Assembly (NCBI GenBank): GCA_900553655.1
Contig: USEQ01000005.1
Coordinates: 1 to 15,227 of the forward strand
Length of the DNA: 15,227 nucleotides
DNA from: an uncultured Slackia sp.
GTDB lineage: Bacteria; Actinomycetota; Coriobacteriia; Coriobacteriales; Eggerthellaceae
Direction: 5' to 3'
Shown: positions 7,224 through 12,188 of the stretch, one piece after another
How positions within the stretch are numbered: the first letter of the stretch is position 1
Layout of the letters: each line of letters opens with the position of its first letter
Program-made: the position numbers and the translations under genes
Notes under the pieces: model-generated
The model's input: the letters and a program-made list of their open reading frames with translations, nothing else
Told to the model about the DNA's origin: nothing
Database searches by the model: none

Positions 7224-8501
7224 TTAGCTGCGTTTCGACAGGCCGGAAAACTCGTCGAAGCAATCGAACGTGGCAAAATAGTCCGCCGGCGTTTCCGCGC
7301 GACGAATGAGCTGCGTTGCGCCGTCCTCGCGAAGGAGAATCTCGGCCGAACGAAGCTTTCCGTTGTAGTTGTAGCCCATAGAGTGGCCATGCGCACCCGT
7401 ATCGTGAATGACCAGCAGATCACCCGCCTCCACCTGGGGAAGCTTGCGATCTATGGCGAACTTGTCGCTGTTTTCGCACAAGCCGCCCACCACGTCGTAC
7501 ACATGGTCGCACAAGGCGTCTTCCTTGCCCGCAACCGTGATGTGGTGGTATGCGCCGTATATCGCAGGACGCATCAGGTTGACCGCGCACGCGTCCACGC
7601 CGATATACTCCTTGTGGATATGCTTCTCGTGGATAGCACGCGTGACCAGACATCCGTAAGGACCCAGCATGAATCGGCCAAGCTCGGTGAACAGGGCGAT
7701 ATCCCCCATACCAGCCGGCACCAGCACCTCTTCGTAGACCTTGCGCACGCCTTCACCAATGATGCGAATGTCGTTGGGCTCTTGGTCGGGGCTGTACGGA
7801 ATGCCGATGCCGCCCGAGAGGTTGATGAACTTGATATGCGCTCCCGTCTCGCGCTGCAAATCGACGGCAAGCTCGAAGAGAACCTTCGCAAGCGCCGGGT
7901 AGTAATCGTTGGTGACCGTGTTGCTGCAGAGGAACGCATGAATGCCGAACTCCTTGGCTCCCTTCGCCTTCAGGGTCCGGAAAGCCTCATAGAGCTGTTC
8001 GGTGGTCATGCCGTATTTCGCATCGCCCGGATTGTCCATGATGCCGTTGCTGATTTCGAAAAGCCCGCCTGGATTGTATCGGCAGCTGATGGTTTCGGGG
8101 ATATGGCCGATGGCTTCTTCCAGGAAGTCGATATGCGTGATGTCGTCGAGGTTGATAGTCGCGCCTAATTCGTCCGCCAGCCGGTAATCGGCCGCAGGAG
8201 TTTCGTTGGAAGAAAACATGATGTCATGCCCGCGAATGCCGCATGCATCGGAAAGCATGAGCTCCGTGTAGGAAGAGCAATCGCACCCGCAGCCGTATTC
8301 GTGCAAAAGGTTGATGAGAAACGGGTTGGGCGTTGCTTTGACAGCGAAATATTCTTTGTAGCCCTCGTTCCACGAAAAGGCATCGCGCAGCGCCTCCATA
8401 TTGCGTCGGATGCCCGCTTCGTCGTAGAGGTGAAACGGCGTGGGATATTGGGCCGCTATGGCCTCGAGCTGGTCTTTGGTGGCAAACGGCTTTTTCTCCA
8501 T
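7224..8501 (-). CDS. lysA: Diaminopimelate decarboxylase
   Basis: PLP-dependent fold-III decarboxylase converting meso-DAP to L-lysine. The 425 residues fit the family. The PLP lysine is K55 in YFAVKATPNP. Other landmarks are NLSGGIGIPY (phosphate-binding glycine loop), ELGRFMLGPYG, and the active-site cysteine segment VVGGLCENSDKFA. The GIHAFLCSNTV and GGIGIPY segments differ from the usual HxHIGSQ and GGGxG forms, marking a divergent LysA subgroup; a decarboxylase of a related diamino acid is possible but less likely in this operon. The ATG follows AGGAAGG by 8 nt. It is the first gene after the lysine riboswitch. Confidence 0.9.
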   Translation of the reverse strand: MEKKPFATKDQLEAIAAQYPTPFHLYDEAGIRRNMEALRDAFSWNEGYKEYFAVKATPNPFLINLLHEYGCGCDCSSYTELMLSDACGIRGHDIMFSSNETPAADYRLADELGATINLDDITHIDFLEEAIGHIPETISCRYNPGGLFEISNGIMDNPGDAKYGMTTEQLYEAFRTLKAKGAKEFGIHAFLCSNTVTNDYYPALAKVLFELAVDLQRETGAHIKFINLSGGIGIPYSPDQEPNDIRIIGEGVRKVYEEVLVPAGMGDIALFTELGRFMLGPYGCLVTRAIHEKHIHKEYIGVDACAVNLMRPAIYGAYHHITVAGKEDALCDHVYDVVGGLCENSDKFAIDRKLPQVEAGDLLVIHDTGAHGHSMGYNYNGKLRSAEILLREDGATQLIRRAETPADYFATFDCFDEFSGLSKRS

Positions 8502-8529
8502 TGAGGACGCCTTCCTGCTTCTTTGCTCC

Positions 8530-8543
8530 GCCGCCGAAGCGGC
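8530..8543 (-). repeat. Stable GC tetraloop hairpin before the lysA start
   Basis: GCCGC-TTCG-GCGGC on the minus strand is a 5-bp stem with a UUCG tetraloop. It lies between the attenuator and the lysA ribosome-binding site, with no U-tract, so it is not a terminator. It may protect or space the start region. Confidence 0.45.
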
Positions 8544-8557
8544 CTGTCTCTATTTAC

Positions 8558-8590
8558 GAAAAACGCCAGCAAGGCGCTGCCTTACTGGCG
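8558..8590 (-). terminator. Attenuator terminator of the lysine riboswitch
   Basis: On the minus strand CGCCAGTAAGG and CCTTGCTGGCG form an 11-bp stem (one G-U) around CAGCG, followed by TTTTT. It lies directly downstream of the L box and upstream of lysA. Its 5' arm CAGTAAG can instead pair with CTTGCTG at the 3' edge of the riboswitch, giving an antiterminator. This is a transcriptional OFF switch at high lysine. Confidence 0.9.
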
Positions 8591-8611
8591 ATACATGACG
8601 TATGGCAAATC

Positions 8612-8780
8612 AGCAAGATAGCGCACCCGCAGCGTTGCTGCGGACAGTCTTGAGGGTATTCCCCGCAAGCCCACCCACGCGCCATGCCTGGCGCATAAGT
8701 TCGGCGAGCGCGCCTCCCCCTGACATCAAACGCCTGCCGGCTTTGCCAAGGCTCATCTTGCCCGCGCCTCTATCGATTTA
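8612..8780 (-). promoter_or_regulatory. Lysine riboswitch (L box)
   Basis: The leader of lysA aligns by eye with the classic L box. GATAGAGGCGCG at the 5' side is followed by the AAGATGAGCC segment, then GGGGGAGGCGCGCTCGCCGA (the conserved GGGG...CGCCGAA core), a GACTGTC segment, and a closing GCTATCTTG. The closing stem P1 pairs GATAG (8770-8774) with CTATC (8617-8621). These are the elements of the lysine-binding five-way junction. An attenuator terminator follows, and a promoter 4-10 nt upstream fits the expected RNA start. Confidence 0.92.
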
Positions 8781-8783
8781 ACG

Positions 8784-8812
8784 AAACTACCGCTTTAGCG
8801 TGCGATAGTCAA
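8784..8812 (-). promoter_or_regulatory. Promoter of the lysA-dapA-dapB-dapH operon
   Basis: TTGACT (8807-8812) and TAGTTT (8784-8789) are spaced exactly 17 bp on the minus strand. The -35 matches 5 of 6 consensus positions; the -10 is weak. The predicted start near 8777 falls just before the L box begins, which supports it. Confidence 0.65.
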
Positions 8813-8934
8813 GCACAATTGCGCAAGCGCATAAGAAAGCAAGATTCCACCGTGGCGGCGCATGTTGAGACCCATGCACAAACGTACGAAATGGCATGGA
8901 TTTCCGCCCGCAACGCACACCTTGCAGAAAGTTT

Positions 8935-8943
8935 TGCCATACT
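8935..8943 (+). promoter_or_regulatory. Possible extended -10 promoter of the M20 gene
   Basis: TGCCATACT is an extended -10 (TGn plus a 4-of-6 hexamer) about 42 nt upstream of the start codon. No clear -35 is seen. There is no riboswitch on this side. Confidence 0.3.
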
Positions 8944-8984
8944 GCTCTCAGAAACCATTCTTCCGCCCAACGAAAGGGGCCCGC

Positions 8985-10139
8985 ATGACCGCCGAAACCC
9001 ATGCAAACGAACTCGAAATGCTTACCCGTTTCCGCCGGGATCTCCATCAAATTCCCGAAGTGGACTTCGACATCCCCGAAACCGTTGCGTATGTCACCGC
9101 CGAGCTAGAGCGCGTTCGCAACGCCGTGGTCGCGCAGCATGGCGAGCAATCCTGCGAGGTCTTCTCCCCGTGCAAGAGCACCGTATGCGCGTTCTTCAAC
9201 AGGGGCACCGAGCGCACCACGGGTATTCGATCGGACATGGACGCGCTGCCCGTGACGGAAAAATCCGGCGCGGCATTCGCCTCGCGCCACGAAGGCATGA
9301 TGCACGCATGCGGCCACGACGGCCATATGTCCATGGTGCTCGGCCTGGCAAATCACATCGCGGAAACCTTCGACGAACTTCCGCGCAACGTGCTTCTGGT
9401 GTTTCAGCCCGCGGAAGAAACCACGGGCGGGGCGGACATCATCTGCAAATCGGGCGTGTTCGAGCGCTACAACGTCGACCGCATGTTCGGCTACCATCTG
9501 TGGCCCGATTTGCCAATGGGCTGCATTGCCAGCCGACCGGGCGCGCTTCTTGCGGCAACGAGCGAGGCGACGTTCACCTTCCATGGCAAGGCTACCCACA
9601 TCGCCAAACCATCCGACGGAGCCGATTCTCTTGAAGCGGGCATGCGTTTCGTGCTTGGGGCATACGACTACATGGCCGAACGGGCCAAAGAAGAACGTTG
9701 CCTTTTCAAGTGCGGACTCATGCAAAGCGGCCAGGCGCGCAATGTCATTTCCTCCCGTACCTATATCGAAGGAAGCCTGCGCACTTATTCGGATGAAATG
9801 ACCGTTCGCGCGAAAGCGGACCTGGCAAAACTCGCCCAGGACATGGCGGCCGATGCAGGATGCACGGTTGATGTGGATTTCACCGAGGGATATCCGCCTG
9901 TTGTCAACAATCCCGAGCTTTTCGAACTTGCCGCATCGCATCTCCCGAATCTGACCGAGCTTCCCAAGCCGCTTCTGATCGCGGAAGATTTCGCCTTCTA
10001 CCAGAGGCATCTTCCCGGCGTATTCCTGCTGCTGGGAACGGGCACGGGCATCCCCTTGCATGCCGACACCTTCAATTTCGATGAAAACGTACTGGTAAGC
10101 GGATTGGAAACATATAAGAAACTGGTACGTATTCCGTAA
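8985..10139 (+). CDS. M20-family amidohydrolase, probable N-acetyldiaminopimelate deacetylase
   Basis: A 384-residue metallo-amidohydrolase of the M20D type. Metal ligands are visible: C109 and H111 in MHACGHD, E144/E145 in QPAEE, H171 in GYHLWPD, and a late histidine in PLHADTFNF. RRDLHQIPE at the N-terminus, RSDMDALPV and AEDFAFY near the end are family landmarks. Family members deacylate N-acetyl-DAP, hippurate, indole-acetyl-amino acids or similar amides. Being divergent from an operon containing dapH, the natural guess is the deacetylase of the acetylated DAP branch (dapL, formerly ykuR in Bacillus). The start is the ATG 7 nt after AAAGGGG. It is not downstream of the lysine riboswitch. 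The enzyme family is sure; the exact substrate is inferred from context. Confidence 0.85.
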   Translation: MTAETHANELEMLTRFRRDLHQIPEVDFDIPETVAYVTAELERVRNAVVAQHGEQSCEVFSPCKSTVCAFFNRGTERTTGIRSDMDALPVTEKSGAAFASRHEGMMHACGHDGHMSMVLGLANHIAETFDELPRNVLLVFQPAEETTGGADIICKSGVFERYNVDRMFGYHLWPDLPMGCIASRPGALLAATSEATFTFHGKATHIAKPSDGADSLEAGMRFVLGAYDYMAERAKEERCLFKCGLMQSGQARNVISSRTYIEGSLRTYSDEMTVRAKADLAKLAQDMAADAGCTVDVDFTEGYPPVVNNPELFELAASHLPNLTELPKPLLIAEDFAFYQRHLPGVFLLLGTGTGIPLHADTFNFDENVLVSGLETYKKLVRIP

Positions 10140-10188
10140 GATTCCAACACGCCGCCGCCCGCATCCAGCCGACTGTCTTCGCGCTTTT

Positions 10189-10216
10189 GGCGGCCGCGCA
10201 TCCGCCCGCGGCCGCC
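10189..10216. repeat. Perfect 10-bp GC stem between the M20 and apbE genes
   Basis: GGCGGCCGCG and CGCGGCCGCC flank an 8-nt loop, 49 nt after the deacetylase stop and 43 nt before the apbE start. No U-tract follows on either strand, so it is not a standard intrinsic terminator. It could be a transcript-processing or stabilising structure in a two-gene operon. Confidence 0.5.
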
Positions 10217-10258
10217 ATGCCCTGCGCCGTGCACCCCCGACCGCCATACGAGGTTTTC

Positions 10259-11332
10259 ATGAGCGAACAGACTACAGACTCCATACCCCTTGCCGACACG
10301 TTCGTCTTCGAGGGCCCGAGCGAATCGGGGCTATGCAGCGCCACGTTCTACGCCTTCAACACCGTGGTCACGCTGCAGGCTTATGCGACCGACTCTTGCA
10401 GCGCAAGTGCGCGTCAGGAGGATGCGGCAACCGAAACCCGCAGCGCCAAAGATCTCTGCGGTATTTTCGAAGCCGCTCGTGACCGATGCCGCTTCTTCGA
10501 AAACAGGCTCAGCAGAACGCTTTCGCGATCGGATATCTCGCAGCTGAACAACGCCGGCGGGGCGTGGGTTGAGGTCTGCGAGGAAACATACGAGCTGTTG
10601 CGGCATTCGTTGCGCTATTGCGAAGAAAGCGGCGGGGTTTTCGACATAACCATGGGGTCCGTCGTGCGTCTGTGGGATTTTCACCAGGGCGTGATTCCTG
10701 ACGAAAGCGACATCGCCGAAGCGCTGACCCACGTGGACTGGCACGCGATCAAACTCGGTATGCGCGAAGAACTCAATCCCCGCAATGACATCTGCCGCAG
10801 ACCGCGCTTCTCTGTACGCATAGCAGACCCGATGGCGTCCGTTGATGTAGGAGGAACCGCCAAAGGCTACATTGCCGACGACTTGGGCAAACTACTGCAA
10901 AACAACGGCCTTTCCTCTTACGTGATCAACCTCGGCGGAAACGTGCTCGCCCACGGGTTGAAGCCCCAGGGCGAACCGTGGCGCGTCGGAATACAGGACC
11001 CGAGGGCCTCACGAGAAAGCGGCAACATCCTTGGCGCCGTTCCGCTGGAAAACGCTTCCGCCGTCACCAGCGGAACGTACGAGCGCTGTTTCACGCGCAA
11101 CGGACGCGCATATCATCATATCCTCGACCCGAAAACGGGCCTCCCTGTGCAAACCGACCTCGCAGGAGCCACGGTTATCGCCCGCACATCACTTGATGCC
11201 GAAGGATATTCGACGACGCTGCTTGCCCTTGGGAAAGACGCGGCTGTCAGGTTCGTGCGCACGCACGAGACGATTCTTGCAGCCTATCTTGTCGGTGACG
11301 AAGGACAAATGATCGTCGTCGCAAGAGAATAA
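10259..11332 (+). CDS. apbE: FAD:protein FMN transferase (ApbE family)
   Basis: Transfers FMN from FAD onto a Thr/Ser of target flavoproteins, such as FMN-binding-domain reductases and NqrC/RnfG-type subunits, using Mg2+. The 357-residue protein shows the family order: ENRLSRTLSRSDISQLN (81-97), GGVFDITMGSVVRLWDF (125-141), the hallmark DVGGTAKGYIAD (196-207), INLGGNVLAHG, then HHILDPKTGLPV near residue 290 and a C-terminal alpha/beta tail. No signal peptide or lipobox is seen, unlike many periplasmic ApbE proteins, so it may act in the cytoplasm or be exported by an unrecognised route. The ATG follows GAGG by 5 nt. It lies 119 nt after the M20 gene and may share its transcript. No FMN-domain target is present in the window. 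Confidence 0.92.
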   Translation: MSEQTTDSIPLADTFVFEGPSESGLCSATFYAFNTVVTLQAYATDSCSASARQEDAATETRSAKDLCGIFEAARDRCRFFENRLSRTLSRSDISQLNNAGGAWVEVCEETYELLRHSLRYCEESGGVFDITMGSVVRLWDFHQGVIPDESDIAEALTHVDWHAIKLGMREELNPRNDICRRPRFSVRIADPMASVDVGGTAKGYIADDLGKLLQNNGLSSYVINLGGNVLAHGLKPQGEPWRVGIQDPRASRESGNILGAVPLENASAVTSGTYERCFTRNGRAYHHILDPKTGLPVQTDLAGATVIARTSLDAEGYSTTLLALGKDAAVRFVRTHETILAAYLVGDEGQMIVVARE

Positions 11333-11340
11333 CCGCACCT

Positions 11341-11363
11341 GCAGTCAGGCGCCGACTGACTGC
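11341..11363 (+). terminator. Hairpin after apbE, possible weak terminator
   Basis: GCAGTCAG and CTGACTGC form an 8-bp stem around a 7-nt loop, 8 nt after the apbE stop. No U-tract follows (ACCACAAAA), so it is a weak or Rho-assisted terminator at best. Confidence 0.4.
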
Positions 11364-11418
11364 ACCACAAAAGGTCATGAAAATTCGATGCCTTCATAGC
11401 AAGAGCACGGCGCCATGG

Positions 11419-11424
11419 TAGAAT
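11419..11424 (+). promoter_or_regulatory. -10 box of the tRNA-Arg promoter
   Basis: TAGAAT, 5 of 6 consensus, ends 14 nt before the tRNA, giving a start near 11431. A convincing -35 was not found. Confidence 0.5.
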
Positions 11425-11438
11425 AGAACGCTGCATAC

Positions 11439-11514
11439 GCCTCCGTAGCTCAGGGGATAGAGCACCGCTCTCCTAAAGCGGGTGTCGGCCGTTCGAATCG
11501 GCCCGGGGGCACCA
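11439..11514 (+). tRNA. tRNA-Arg (anticodon CCT)
   Basis: A 76-nt tRNA with encoded CCA. The acceptor arm GCCTCCG pairs with CGGGGGC, then A-CCA. The anticodon stem CCGCT/AGCGG encloses loop CTCCTAA with anticodon CCT (11472-11474), reading AGG. The T arm contains GTTCGAATC. tRNA-Arg genes are frequent integration sites, but I see no second copy of the tRNA 3' end in the window. Confidence 0.97.
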
Positions 11515-11524
11515 TTGAATAACT

Positions 11525-11565
11525 GCTGGTCAGAAGCCTGCTTTTGACCAGCTTTTCTTTTTTTT
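11525..11565 (+). terminator. Intrinsic terminator of tRNA-Arg
   Basis: GCTGGTCA (11525-11532) pairs with TGACCAGC (11545-11552), with an additional AGC/GCT pairing inside. A 13-nt pyrimidine tract, all T except one C, follows. It begins 10 nt after the CCA end. Confidence 0.92.
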
Positions 11566-11805
11566 GCGCTCCTCGCGAATAATATCGAGTGGGTGAAATT
11601 CGGGTGAAAAATTTTTCTATGGAGAAATTTTGAATCAGAGAAAGCCACGAGAAACGATGGTTTTCAATGCTTTCTACAGCCAAAAGGCCCCGCATTCCAC
11701 CCGCCAGCTATGGGAAGCATTGGAAACCAACGGCGCAGAAACGCCCTCGAAGCCTAGCCACCGAAAACGCGCCAAAAAAATCCGCCCACGATTAACTGAA
11801 AATGC

Positions 11806-11831
11806 AAAAGAGAGAAACCCTCCGAAGGGTT
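11806..11831 (-). terminator. Minus-strand intrinsic terminator with no obvious gene before it
   Basis: AACCCT-TCGG-AGGGTT on the minus strand is a 6-bp stem with a UUCG-type loop, followed by TCTCTCTTTT. The nearest minus-strand gene is the surface protein, whose stop is about 360 nt away, so it may end a long 3' untranslated region or an unrecognised small RNA. Confidence 0.7.
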
Positions 11832-12005
11832 ATTTAGCGAATATTCGTGCTGGTATGTTCGCCGCAACGCTATCGCCGGCAAGCCGCTTGCCGTGCTCCG
11901 CGAGACGCACCCGCAGACGCTCGGCTCCACAAGCGGCATAGCCACACCGTGGCGAGGCTCAACAGCAACGGGCTCCATACGCAGGGCAACGCAAGAGTCC
12001 AACTA

Positions 12006-12050
12006 GAGACGGAGCCGCACACCCCTGAGAAGGGACGGCGGCTCCGTCTC
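12006..12050. repeat. Perfect 13-bp inverted repeat downstream of the surface protein
   Basis: GAGACGGAGCCGC (12006-12018) and GCGGCTCCGTCTC (12038-12050) pair perfectly. The 19-nt loop contains a further CCCCT/AGGG pairing, so the whole can form a long hairpin. No U-tract lies next to it on either strand; on the plus side it is followed by AAATATAC. It may be a terminator-like or 3'-end-protecting structure, or the remains of a mobile element end. Confidence 0.7.
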
Positions 12051-12188
12051 AAATATACTATTTTCTTGATGGCAAAATCGGCGCCCAGAGGCGCAGCATC
12101 GATACGTTACGAGGTCGCGCCCTCACTCCACCTCTCCTTGGCCACCAAGATCTTAGGAGCAAAGCTATCGACGAAATTGCCTTCGAGC

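Larger units (their letters stand above)
11566..12188. other. About 620 bp with no convincing gene; AT-richer start, two structured elements
   Basis: No reading frame here resembles a family I know. The best plus-strand candidate is a TTG frame at 11630-11941 (103 codons, GGAG 5 nt upstream). Its first half is lysine/arginine-rich and its second half reads like antisense, so I do not call it. On the minus strand, directly after the surface protein stop, a short frame ends at 12107 with AKERWSEGATS and looks like a truncated C-terminus, but it has no start. The region holds a minus-strand terminator and a 13-bp perfect stem (separate entries). The first 250 bp are clearly richer in AT than the rest of the window. 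Confidence 0.5.

Noticed and set aside
11394..11695. Minus-strand open frames reading GRFERPTPALGERCSIP and similar across tRNA-Arg
   Set aside because: They are antisense to the tRNA and its terminator; such sequences are a well-known annotation artefact of tRNA loci.
11630..11941. A 103-codon plus-strand frame with TTG start and GGAG upstream
   Set aside because: The ribosome site is fair, but composition is basic and irregular, no family is recognised, and a minus-strand terminator lies inside it. Left as uncertain.
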